Assembly (NCBI GenBank): GCA_047639615.1
Contig: JBLIOL010000008.1
Location: 1-40,922, forward strand
DNA length: 40,922 bases
Direction of reading: 5' to 3'
Source: CAYWNK01 sp047639615
GTDB lineage: Bacteria > Planctomycetota > UBA1135 > GCA-002686595
Part shown: piece by piece, positions 33,039-40,572 of the stretch
Numbering within the stretch: position 1 is the stretch's first letter
How the letters are laid out: the number at the start of each line of letters is the position of its first letter
The notes under the pieces: model-generated
The model's input: the letters and a program-made list of their open reading frames with translations, nothing else
Told to the model about the DNA's origin: nothing
The model's database searches: none
Translations under genes and position numbers: made by a program

Positions 33039-33566
33039 TTACTTGCGAGTCAGCTCAAAAACCATGGCCGGCGTATCCGCGTCCTGGTCCCCACCGGTCC
33101 AGTGCTGCTCGATGTGATCGCCGTCGAGGATCACCAGGGTCATGGCGGCCATGTAGTGGTCGTCCGAGGCCTCAAGGCCGCTCACACCCGTTGAAGCGAA
33201 GGCCATGCGGCCGTCGTCGATGGCGGTGGCGCGCATGTGCGGCTGGTTGCCCGCCGCGCAATAGTGAGTCATGTTCACACCGCCGCCGTGCACGGTGTAG
33301 AGGTTCACCATCTCGTTCTCGGTGCCCGGCATCATGATCTCGTGCACGGCCGAGCCCTTGGCCGTGCTGCGGAACTCGATGGTGAAGGGACCGTCGGGGG
33401 TCTGGCATTCCCAAGTTCCCGCGAGGGATGCCAGGGTCACCAGCATGTTGCGCGAGGCGTCCGTACTCGGAGCAGCGATCGGGCCGCTATCCGGCTCGCC
33501 GGTGATGGCGCAGCTCGCCAGGAAGGTGAGCGCCACGCCTGCGCTGATGTGCGTGAATCGATTCAT
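33039..33566 (-). CDS. lipoprotein with lipocalin-like domain, function unknown
   Basis: The product is 175 residues from ATG 33566, where a lipoprotein signal starts (MNRFTHISAGVALTFLASC, lipobox Cys19). The open frame upstream lies inside the VOC gene. The mature part is beta-rich: LASLAGTWECQ, FTIEFRSTAKGSAVHEIMMPGTENEMVNLYTVHGGGVNMTHYCAAGNQPHMRA. This resembles small lipocalin-like proteins that often accompany ArsR/SRPBCC/VOC genes. It begins four bases after the VOC stop, so the two are in one operon. Its own stop is 42 bases before the ArsR-NadE start, and the operator lies in that gap. Confidence 0.75.
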   Translation of the reverse strand: MNRFTHISAGVALTFLASCAITGEPDSGPIAAPSTDASRNMLVTLASLAGTWECQTPDGPFTIEFRSTAKGSAVHEIMMPGTENEMVNLYTVHGGGVNMTHYCAAGNQPHMRATAIDDGRMAFASTGVSGLEASDDHYMAAMTLVILDGDHIEQHWTGGDQDADTPAMVFELTRK

Positions 33567-33570
33567 GATT

Positions 33571-34254
33571 TCAAGTGGTGCAGCGGCTCGACCATGCGGG
33601 CATGGTCGAGAGGTGATCCTTGGCGGCAACTTCTGCTTCAGCGCGCGGCATTTGCTTCATGCCCATGAAGTAGCCCACGGTGGTTCCTTCGAGAATCTGC
33701 TCGTAGGACCGTAACGCGCCCGTTTCGTCCGTGCAGTGGGTGCAGTACATCTGACCCGGCTCGGCCTCGGAGAGCGGCATGCTGCAGGACTGGCAGGTGC
33801 TCATGGTGATCGGCGAGAATGCCACGATCTTGTAGTCGTCCGGATCGCTGATGCGCTGCTCGCGGATGCCATAGAACTGGCTCTTCGGTTCACCATGCAG
33901 GCTGGCGCCGCGACCCTTAATCTCCGCCGCATAGGCATCCACATCGGGTACCTGCAGGTAGACCATCATGCCGATACCCGGTGTATTGTTTTTCCAGGCC
34001 TGGGCCTCCTTGCCCCAGTAGGCCATGGCCTCTTTGTCTCCGCCGGTCATCAGCTCGAGCTTGGACTCGTCGATGGCAGCTCCGAGCATCACAGACTGAC
34101 TGCCGAGCACCATGTTGGCCCACTGGGGCTCTTCAGGGCTAGGCCAGCTCTCGTTCAACTCGAAACCCAGCACGTCGCGGTAATACGCAACGCTCTTGGG
34201 GCAATCCTTGCAGGTGAGCATGATGGACATGCCCGCGCGATCATCAGCGCTCAT
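33571..34254 (-). CDS. VOC (glyoxalase) family protein with C-terminal zinc ribbon
   Basis: The product is 227 residues from ATG 34254 (MSADDRAGMSIMLTC). The start is not certain, because the frame is open to 34323. Residues about 8-150 form a VOC domain with the usual two-module pattern (SVAYYRDVLGFELNESW, MMVYLQVPDVDAYAAEIKGRGA, RISDPDDYKIVAF). From about 155 there is a CxxC-CxxC zinc ribbon (CQSCSMPLSEAEPGQMYCTHC) followed by helices (YEQILEGTTVGYFMGMKQMPRAEAE), a domain usually encoded alone. The activity is unknown; such proteins often sit beside ArsR regulators. It is the first gene of the operon leading to ArsR-NadE. Confidence 0.85.
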   Translation of the reverse strand: MSADDRAGMSIMLTCKDCPKSVAYYRDVLGFELNESWPSPEEPQWANMVLGSQSVMLGAAIDESKLELMTGGDKEAMAYWGKEAQAWKNNTPGIGMMVYLQVPDVDAYAAEIKGRGASLHGEPKSQFYGIREQRISDPDDYKIVAFSPITMSTCQSCSMPLSEAEPGQMYCTHCTDETGALRSYEQILEGTTVGYFMGMKQMPRAEAEVAAKDHLSTMPAWSSRCTT

Positions 34255-34280
34255 GGGGTGGGGGGAAGCAGTAGACGGAA

Positions 34281-34317
34281 TTGGAGACTTGGTGGATGGA
34301 CACCCAATCGTCTCCAA
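34281..34317. promoter_or_regulatory. 8-bp inverted repeat between divergent operons
   Basis: TTGGAGAC (34281-34288) and GTCTCCAA (34310-34317) are exact inverted arms with a 21-base loop. The loop contains further partial symmetry, TTGG near 34289 and CCAA near 34304. It lies upstream of the VOC gene and may be an operator or a leader structure. It does not resemble the ArsR-NadE palindrome. Confidence 0.35.
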
Positions 34318-34370
34318 AAACACCCGATCTGTCTACGCCATCGCACCCTAGGACTGACCGAGCCCTGGCC

Positions 34371-34378
34371 TGTATAGT
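34371..34378 (+). promoter_or_regulatory. probable -10 element of the SDR operon
   Basis: TGTATAGT at 34371-34378 contains TATAGT, close to the -10 consensus. A start near 34385 would leave a leader of about 20 bases before ATG 34405. No convincing -35 is visible. Confidence 0.45.
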
Positions 34379-34404
34379 CAGCAGAGGTCCTCCCCCACTA
34401 CTAC

Positions 34405-35376
34405 ATGAGCGAAACTTACTTTCTGACCGGCGCGCTGGGCTGCATTGGCGCCTGGGTAACCAAGACGGTCCTCGACCAAGGGGACACCCCTGTGGTCTTC
34501 GACCTAGGTGGCGACAGCCGACGGCTGGCAGCCATTCTGGACCCGGAGCAGCTCGATCGCGTGCAGTTCGTGCAAGGGGATATCAGCGACGGCGACACCG
34601 TGAGCCAAGCTATGGAAGCGGCCGGCACTACGCGCGTCATTCACCTCGCTGGCCTGCAGGTTCCGTTCTGCAAGACCAACCCCGCGGCCGGCGCACGGGT
34701 CAATGTGCTCGGCACAATCAACGTTTTCGAAGCGGCGCGGGCCATGAACCTAGAGCGTGTGGTGTACGCCAGCTCGGCCGCGGTTTACGGACCCCCGGTG
34801 GAAGAGCGCGCGCCCGACGAGCGTGATGCCTGCGAACCGACAACGCACTACGGCGTCTTCAAGCGCGCCAACGAGGGCAACGCGCGCATCTACTACCAAG
34901 ACTGCGGACTGTCCTCCGTGGGCATTCGCCCCTTGACCGTCTACGGCGTCGGGCGCGACCAAGGCATGACCAGCGGACCCACCGTCGCCATGAAGGCCGC
35001 CGCCTTGGGCCGGCCCTACACCATCGGCTTTGGTGGCAGCACGGACTTCAACTACGTGGGCGACACCGCCGCAGCCTTCGTGGCTTGCGCAGAGCGCGCA
35101 CCGGCCGGAGCCTTCGTATTCAACTTGCATGGGGACTCCGTGCCCGTGGCGCGCATCGTGGAGACCCTCAAGGCCCTGCGCCCTGAGGCTGCGGCGGGCA
35201 TCGCATTCCAGGGCGGGGAGCTTCCTATCCCTCCGGCCCTCGATGGATCCGCTCTGGAGCAAGCCGTTCCAGGCCTGCCCCATACCGACCTCGAAGACGG
35301 CATCCGCTGGACCGTGGAGCGCTTTGAGCAACTTGCGGCGGCAGGCAAGCTCGATACGCGCGAGCTCGACAGCTGA
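34405..35376 (+). CDS. NAD-dependent epimerase/dehydrogenase (extended SDR)
   Basis: This is a 323-residue product. The nucleotide-binding motif TGALGCIG lies at 8-15, an acidic Asp (VVFDLGG) follows strand 2 and favours NAD, and the active site has Ser123/Ser124 (YASSAAVYG) with Tyr149 and Lys153 (HYGVFKR). In the family this fold covers sugar-nucleotide epimerases and also sugar or uronate dehydrogenases. The neighbours (UxaA-type dehydratase and two hydroxyacid dehydrogenases) make a free-sugar or sugar-acid dehydrogenase more likely than a nucleotide-sugar enzyme, which is inference. It is the first gene of a block running to 39349. A second promoter before the UxaA-type gene may divide the block. 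Confidence 0.85.
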   Translation: MSETYFLTGALGCIGAWVTKTVLDQGDTPVVFDLGGDSRRLAAILDPEQLDRVQFVQGDISDGDTVSQAMEAAGTTRVIHLAGLQVPFCKTNPAAGARVNVLGTINVFEAARAMNLERVVYASSAAVYGPPVEERAPDERDACEPTTHYGVFKRANEGNARIYYQDCGLSSVGIRPLTVYGVGRDQGMTSGPTVAMKAAALGRPYTIGFGGSTDFNYVGDTAAAFVACAERAPAGAFVFNLHGDSVPVARIVETLKALRPEAAAGIAFQGGELPIPPALDGSALEQAVPGLPHTDLEDGIRWTVERFEQLAAAGKLDTRELDS

Positions 35377-35401
35377 GACGCGGATCGAACAGACAGCGCG
35401 C

Positions 35402-35418
35402 TAACATGCTATAACATG
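35402..35418 (+). promoter_or_regulatory. extended -10 promoter and repeat motif before the UxaA-type gene
   Basis: TAACATGCTATAACATG (35402-35418) contains TGCTATAAC, an extended -10, and two direct TAACATG copies 10 bases apart. With the bases after it, AACATG and CATGTT are inverted around CTATAA. A start near 35422 would make ATG 35416 unusable and favours ATG 35464. The leader then holds two copies of an 11-bp repeat (35428-35449) and a CCGGGG/CCCCGG hairpin. The arrangement closely resembles 9525-9541. Confidence 0.5.
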
Positions 35419-35463
35419 TTGTCCCGGGGCTCCACCCCGGCTCCACCCCGGCTGCCACCGCTC

Positions 35464-37044
35464 ATGAGCTCACCGACACTCCCCACCCCCCTGCCCCTGC
35501 ACGAATGTGCGGTGGTCGTCTCGCCCCTCGACAACGTAGCCGTGGTCAAGCGCCTCATGACCGGGGACGAGACCGTGCTGCTTGCAGACGGAACGGCCCT
35601 CGCCATCACCGGCAAGGTCACACCCGGTCACCGCTTCGCCACGCGCGAGATTCCGAGTGAGGAGCTGGTGCTGCAGTATGGCGCGCCCATCGGTACCTCA
35701 CGGGGCATCGCAGCCGGGGACCCGATCACCCCCGAGAACATGTCGAATGAAGTGCCGGTGGTGCGCGAGGTCAAGCCGGGCCTGACCAACCCTGCGCCGG
35801 ACTACGTGGCGGACGACGCCCTGGACACCTTCCAAGGCTACCTGCGCCCGGACGGTCGCGTCGGCACTCGCAACGTGGTGCTGATCGTTCCCACGAGCAT
35901 GTGCTCCAGCCATGAAGCGTCGCAGATCGCCCTGCGCGCCGAATTCACCCTGCTCGATAAGGAGCGCTTCCCCAACGTGGACGGGATCGTCGCTCTGCCC
36001 CACAACAAGGGCTGCGGCTGCAACGAGGGCGAGCCCCTGGACCTCCTGCTGCGTACCCTGCGCAACTACGCCGACCACCCCAACGTGGGCGGCGTTATCT
36101 TCTTAGACCTAGGTTGCGAGAAGACGAACATCACTATGTTCGGCCGCTATATCAAGGGAGAGGGACGCGCCCTGTCTTGGAGCAAGCCTGAGAAGTGGAT
36201 GAGCGTGCAGGCAGCCGGCGGCACCATGAAGGCCATCGAACAGGGCCTCAAGTTCGTGGAAGAGATGCTCCCGGAGGTCAACAAGACCTCGCGCAGCGAC
36301 TGCAACCTCTCCGAGTTGATCCTCGGGGTCAAATGTGGCGGTTCCGACGGTTTCTCAGGCCTTTCGGCCAACCCCAGCCTCGGCCACTGCAGCGATCTCC
36401 TGATCCGCCAGCGCGGCTCGGTGCTGATCACCGAAGTGCCTGAGTTCTGCGGTGCAGAGCACATCTTTGCCGCGCGCGCGCGCAACGCCGAGGTCGCCCA
36501 GGACATCTACGACTTCGTGGACTGGTACATCGCCTCCGCCGGTCGCGTGGGCTCCAAGTTGAACGACAACCCCAGCCCGGGCAACAAGGCTGGCGGCCTA
36601 CTCAACATCGCGATCAAGTCGCTTGGCGCCCTGGCCAAGTCCGGCACAACCCGCGTGGAAGGCTGCATCCCCTACGCCCAGCCGCCTACCCGCAAGGGAC
36701 TGCATCTGATGCAAGGCCCCGGCTATGACCAGGAGTCCACTCCTGGCCTGATCGCCGCCGGCGCACAGATCGTGGTCTTCACCACCGGCCGCGGCACCAC
36801 CATCGGCAACGCCATCGCTCCGGTGATCAAGCTCGCCAGCAACACGACCACCTACGAGCGCATGCGCGGCGACTTGGATCTCTCCGCCGGCGGCGTGATC
36901 GATGGTGACGAGAGCATCGAAGAGGTCGGGCGCCGCGTGTACGAGCACGTGCGCCGCGTCGCCTCGGGTGAGATCCTCGCCAAGGCCGAGGAAACCGGGC
37001 ACCGTGAGTTCCAGGTGTGGGCGGGCGAGTCCATCTCCCTGTAG
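35464..37044 (+). CDS. UxaA-type (altronate/fuconate) dehydratase
   Basis: The product is 526 residues from ATG 35464; ATG 35416 would add 16 low-complexity residues and lies in the promoter. An SAF domain (about 10-95, PLDNVAVVKRLMTGDE...GHRFATREI) is followed by the UxaA catalytic part. That part carries GYLRPDGRVGTRNVVLIVPTSMCSSHEA, ALPHNKGCGCNEGEPL, FLDLGCEKTN and GVKCGGSDGFSG. Members remove water from sugar acids such as altronate or galactarate; in the fucose locus of Campylobacter, UxaA-like proteins occur with an SDR and a lactonase. Sulfolactate lyase (SuyAB) is a related alternative. It ends 10 bases before the LhgO-type gene. Confidence 0.92.
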   Translation: MSSPTLPTPLPLHECAVVVSPLDNVAVVKRLMTGDETVLLADGTALAITGKVTPGHRFATREIPSEELVLQYGAPIGTSRGIAAGDPITPENMSNEVPVVREVKPGLTNPAPDYVADDALDTFQGYLRPDGRVGTRNVVLIVPTSMCSSHEASQIALRAEFTLLDKERFPNVDGIVALPHNKGCGCNEGEPLDLLLRTLRNYADHPNVGGVIFLDLGCEKTNITMFGRYIKGEGRALSWSKPEKWMSVQAAGGTMKAIEQGLKFVEEMLPEVNKTSRSDCNLSELILGVKCGGSDGFSGLSANPSLGHCSDLLIRQRGSVLITEVPEFCGAEHIFAARARNAEVAQDIYDFVDWYIASAGRVGSKLNDNPSPGNKAGGLLNIAIKSLGALAKSGTTRVEGCIPYAQPPTRKGLHLMQGPGYDQESTPGLIAAGAQIVVFTTGRGTTIGNAIAPVIKLASNTTTYERMRGDLDLSAGGVIDGDESIEEVGRRVYEHVRRVASGEILAKAEETGHREFQVWAGESISL

Positions 37045-37054
37045 AACAGTCTCG

Positions 37055-38257
37055 ATGGAACAATCCGATCTGTGCGTGGTGGGCGGCGGAATCGTTGGCC
37101 TAGCCACGGCCGTTCGCTTTCAGGAACAGTTCCCCGGGCGCCGCGTGGTGGTGCTCGAGAAGGAAGCCAGCGTGGGACAGCACCAAACCGGGCATAACTC
37201 CGGCGTGCTGCACACGGGCATCTACTACAAGCCCGGCTCGCTCAAGGCGCTCAACTGCCGCACGGGCAAGCTGGCCATGGAGGCCTTCTGCCGCGAGGAG
37301 CAGATTCCCTACGAGAGCTGCGGAAAGATGATCGTGGCCACGGCCGAGGACCAGATCCCGGCTCTGCGCAGGATCTTTGAACGTGGTCAGGCCAACGAAG
37401 TTGTCTGCGAGTGGATCGGCAAGGAACGCCTAGCGGAACTCGAGCCGCACACGGCGGGCATTCAAGCCATTCACGTGCCCGAGGCCGGCATCGTCGACTA
37501 CAGCCTGGTGTGCACGGCCATGGAAGGCCGCATCGAACGCAACGGCGGCGAGGTGCGCACGGGCGCCAAGGTCACAGCTCTTACGCCGGTCGCAGGCGAG
37601 CGCGTGGTGGTCTACACCGGCGGCGAAGTGCAAGCCAAGGCGGTGGTCAACTGCGCCGGACTCTATAGCGACCGCGTGACCGAACTCTCCGGCATCAAAC
37701 GCCCGGCGCGCATCGTGCCCTTCCGAGGTGAGTACTACGAGCTAAAGCCCGAGGCACAGCACCTCTGCAACAGCCTGATCTACCCCACTCCCGACCCGAA
37801 CTTCCCCTTCCTCGGCGTGCACTTCACGCGCCTGGTGGGCGGCGGCGTCGAGTGCGGTCCGAACGCAGTGCTGGCCCTCGCGCGCGAAGGCTACACCTGG
37901 GGCAAGCTCAACCCTGCCGAGCTCTTCGACACTCTCAGCTACCCGGCATTCTGGAAAATCGCGGCGCGCTACTGGCGCACGGGCGCGGGCGAAATCCTAC
38001 GCTCGCTCTCCAAGGCGGCCTTCGTGCGCGCCCTGCAGAAGCTCGTGCCAGAGGTGCAGTCCGAGCACATCACCAAGGTACCCGCCGGCGTACGCGCCCA
38101 GGCCCTGGCGCCGGACGGCAGCCTGGTGGACGACTTCCTAATCGAGCCCGCGGGCCCGGTCATCAACGTCATCAACGCGCCTTCCCCGGCCGCAACTTCC
38201 TCTCTGGCCATCGGTTCCACCGTAGTCGGCCACCTGCAGCCCCTGCTCAAGTCCTGA
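37055..38257 (+). CDS. lhgO: L-2-hydroxyglutarate oxidase family FAD enzyme
   Basis: The product is 400 residues from ATG 37055; the longer frame from 36902 is inside the dehydratase gene. The FAD-binding motif GGGIVG is at 10-15. The family hallmark HNSGVLHTGIYYKPGSLKALNC follows, and the C-terminus has SPAATSSLAIGSTV. Known LhgO oxidises L-2-hydroxyglutarate to 2-oxoglutarate and passes electrons to the membrane quinone pool. In this sugar-acid operon it may act on another L-2-hydroxy acid, such as L-lactate or a deoxy-sugar acid product, which is inference. It is tightly placed between the UxaA-type and Ldh_2-type genes (10 and 6 bases). Confidence 0.9.
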   Translation: MEQSDLCVVGGGIVGLATAVRFQEQFPGRRVVVLEKEASVGQHQTGHNSGVLHTGIYYKPGSLKALNCRTGKLAMEAFCREEQIPYESCGKMIVATAEDQIPALRRIFERGQANEVVCEWIGKERLAELEPHTAGIQAIHVPEAGIVDYSLVCTAMEGRIERNGGEVRTGAKVTALTPVAGERVVVYTGGEVQAKAVVNCAGLYSDRVTELSGIKRPARIVPFRGEYYELKPEAQHLCNSLIYPTPDPNFPFLGVHFTRLVGGGVECGPNAVLALAREGYTWGKLNPAELFDTLSYPAFWKIAARYWRTGAGEILRSLSKAAFVRALQKLVPEVQSEHITKVPAGVRAQALAPDGSLVDDFLIEPAGPVINVINAPSPAATSSLAIGSTVVGHLQPLLKS

Positions 38258-38263
38258 GCCGCC

Positions 38264-39349
38264 ATGCCCGAGTACACGACCTATTCCGCCGAGCGCCTGC
38301 ACGAATTCTCCACGCGCATCTTCCAGCACTTCGGCGTGCCCAAGGAGGAAGCCCTGCTAGCCTCCGATGTGCTAGGTCGCAGCGACCTGCGCGGCATCGA
38401 CTCCCACGGTGTGGCGCGCCTACACACCTACTTTGGGATGCTCAACGCGGGCAAGATCAACCCTACGCCCAAGCTAGAGATCCTGCGCCAAACGGCCAGC
38501 ACAGCTACGGTAGACGGTGATAACGGCCTAGGCCTAGTGGTCGGTCCCAAGGCCAACGAGATCGCCATGAACAAGGCCGCCGAGGTTGGTACCGGCTGGG
38601 TCAGCGTCTCCAACACCAACCACTATGGCATCGCCGGCTACTACGTGCTCGAGGCCTTGAAGCGCGACCTGATCGGTTGGGCTATGACCAACACGACCAA
38701 GATCGTGGCACCCCTCTGGGGCGCAGAGCGCATGCTCGGCACGAACCCGATCGCGATCGCCTTTCCCGGCTTAGAAGAACCGCCGATCGTGATCGATATG
38801 GCCAGCTGCGTAGCCGCCTTCGGCAAAGTGGAGATCGCCCAGCGCCACGGGCAGCAGATGCCCGATGGCTGGGCCATCGACGCAGATGGACAGCCCACCA
38901 ACGATCCGGCAGAGATGATTGGCGGCGGAGCCATTCTGCCCCTGGGCTCCGATCGCGAGGGCGGCGGGCACAAGGGCTACTGCCTAGCACTCATGGTTGA
39001 CGTACTCTGCGCAGTGCTCTCCGGTGCGAACTGGGGACCGTGGACGCCGCCCTTCGCCCTCTCCCAGGCTCAACCCACGCGCAGCGTGGGTAAGGGCATC
39101 GGGCACTTCTTCGGGGCCATGCAGATCGACGGCTTCATCGAGCCGACCGAGTTCAAGCGCCAGATCGACGACCTGATTCGCACCCTGCGCGGAACGCGCC
39201 CGGCGCCCGGGACCGAAGGTCCCTTGCTACCGGGCGATCCCGAGCGCGAGGCCGAGGCCGAGCGCAGCGTGAACGGCATTCCCTTGGTGGACGCGGTGGT
39301 CGCCGATCTACGTGAGATGTCGACGGCCACCGGCATCCCGCTCGACTAG
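38264..39349 (+). CDS. malate/L-lactate dehydrogenase family (Ldh_2) oxidoreductase
   Basis: This is a 361-residue product, normal for the family. The catalytic His48 is in DLRGIDSHGVARL. Further motifs are GLGLVVGPKANEIAMNKAAEVGTGWVSVSNTNHYGIAGYY, GTNPIAIAFP and GGHKGYCLALMVD. These NAD(P)-dependent enzymes reduce or oxidise 2-oxo/2-hydroxy acids such as malate, sulfolactate, ureidoglycolate or diketogulonate. The neighbours suggest a step in sugar-acid breakdown. It is the last gene of the block. Its stop TAG and the stop of the convergent amidohydrolase are read from the same CTAG (39346-39349) on opposite strands. Confidence 0.92.
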   Translation: MPEYTTYSAERLHEFSTRIFQHFGVPKEEALLASDVLGRSDLRGIDSHGVARLHTYFGMLNAGKINPTPKLEILRQTASTATVDGDNGLGLVVGPKANEIAMNKAAEVGTGWVSVSNTNHYGIAGYYVLEALKRDLIGWAMTNTTKIVAPLWGAERMLGTNPIAIAFPGLEEPPIVIDMASCVAAFGKVEIAQRHGQQMPDGWAIDADGQPTNDPAEMIGGGAILPLGSDREGGGHKGYCLALMVDVLCAVLSGANWGPWTPPFALSQAQPTRSVGKGIGHFFGAMQIDGFIEPTEFKRQIDDLIRTLRGTRPAPGTEGPLLPGDPEREAEAERSVNGIPLVDAVVADLREMSTATGIPLD

Positions 39350-40572
39350 CGAATAACGTCGCTGACCACCTCGCCCTCGATCACCACCATGATGCAGTGC
39401 GAGGTGTACTCGAAGGGGTCGCCGTCATAGAGCGCCAGGTCCGCGTCCTTGCCGGGCTCTAGGGAACCCACGCGCTGATCGACGCCGATGATGCGCGCCG
39501 CGTCCAAGGTCACCATGCGCAGCGCATCCTCGAAGGAGCATCCATAGCGCGCGGCGATGGCCGCTTCGAAGAGCACCACGCGCGTCTTAGGCACGTAGTT
39601 CTCCAAGCCGCTTTGCAGGCCCACTAGCAGGCCCGCTTCCTGCAACAGGTGCGGAGTCTCCATGCTGAGCCCCTTAGTCTCGCCACTGGCGCGCAACATG
39701 GGCGCGTGCACGATGACGGGGACGTCAGCCGCGCGCAGCTCATCGATCATGAGGTAGGCCTCCGCGCCGCCGTCAAGGACCATAGACAGCTCAAACTCCG
39801 CAGCCACCCGCAGGGCGGCCGCAATGTCGTGCGCCCGATGGGCCGTGATCAAGAGCTTGCGCTCACCAGCAAGCACAGCCGCTAGGGCTTCCTTGCGCAG
39901 GTTGCGAGCGGGGGCCTGGTCTCCCCCCGCAGCCATGTCCGCAGCGTACTCTCCAGCGCTGATCAGCTCCTGACGCAGCAAGGCAATGGCCTTGGCGCGC
40001 GTTCCAGGGGCAGGACTCTCCCCACTCGTAGCACCCTCGCCGACAGTGGCAGCCACCATGGCAAAGGGCACGATCACCGACTGCTCCACCGTATCGCCAA
40101 CGGTCTTCGCGATCAGGGTCTGGCCGCTAATCACCGCGCCTGGCGCATGGCCGGTGTGCACAGTGGTCACACCGAAGCCACGCAGCCAAGCCACCAGAGC
40201 TTCGCGGGGGTTGTAAGCGTCGATGGCGCGCAGCTCAGGCTGCAGGGGCGCAGAGCCTTCGATCTGATCCTGGTCATGGGGCTGATTGAGGTAACCGGAG
40301 AGGCCCACCACCGAGTGCGCATCCACCAGGCCAGGCGTCACCACCTTGGCCCGAATCACTCGCGCTCCCTCAGGAATCGTGATCTCGCTGCTGGGGCCGA
40401 CGGAGACGATCTTACCGTCCACGCAAACCACCGCGCCGTCTACAAGAGCCGCGCCAGCCATTGTGTAGACCTTATCGCCGAGGATAACGAGCGCCTGTTC
40501 AGCGGGCGCTTCGGATCCTGCGCCGAAGGCGAGGCCTGCGCCGATCAAAAGGGTCAGTAGGAGAGTTCTCAT
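39346..40572 (-). CDS. exported amidohydrolase-like protein with incomplete metal site
   Basis: The product is 408 residues with a signal peptide (MRTLLLTLLIGAGLAFGAG). The amidohydrolase fold is clear from the beginning (LVILGDKVYTMAG...AVVCVDGKIVSVGP) and the end (AARIIGVDQRVGSLEPGKDADLALYDGDPFEYTS). The usual HxH of the metal site reads AHSVVG (His86, then Val88), so the second His is lost, and the late metal-binding Asp region reads VGLQSGLENY. It is therefore likely a non-catalytic or altered partner. Its ATG overlaps the stop of the next amidohydrolase gene (ATGA, 40572-40569), so both are made together. Such pairs are frequent in Planctomycetota and relatives. Confidence 0.87.
   Translation of the reverse strand: MRTLLLTLLIGAGLAFGAGSEAPAEQALVILGDKVYTMAGAALVDGAVVCVDGKIVSVGPSSEITIPEGARVIRAKVVTPGLVDAHSVVGLSGYLNQPHDQDQIEGSAPLQPELRAIDAYNPREALVAWLRGFGVTTVHTGHAPGAVISGQTLIAKTVGDTVEQSVIVPFAMVAATVGEGATSGESPAPGTRAKAIALLRQELISAGEYAADMAAGGDQAPARNLRKEALAAVLAGERKLLITAHRAHDIAAALRVAAEFELSMVLDGGAEAYLMIDELRAADVPVIVHAPMLRASGETKGLSMETPHLLQEAGLLVGLQSGLENYVPKTRVVLFEAAIAARYGCSFEDALRMVTLDAARIIGVDQRVGSLEPGKDADLALYDGDPFEYTSHCIMVVIEGEVVSDVIR

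Noticed and set aside
36902..37054. Longer start for the LhgO-type gene
   Set aside because: This part lies in another frame of the dehydratase gene and has no family similarity; ATG 37055 gives the FAD motif at the right place.
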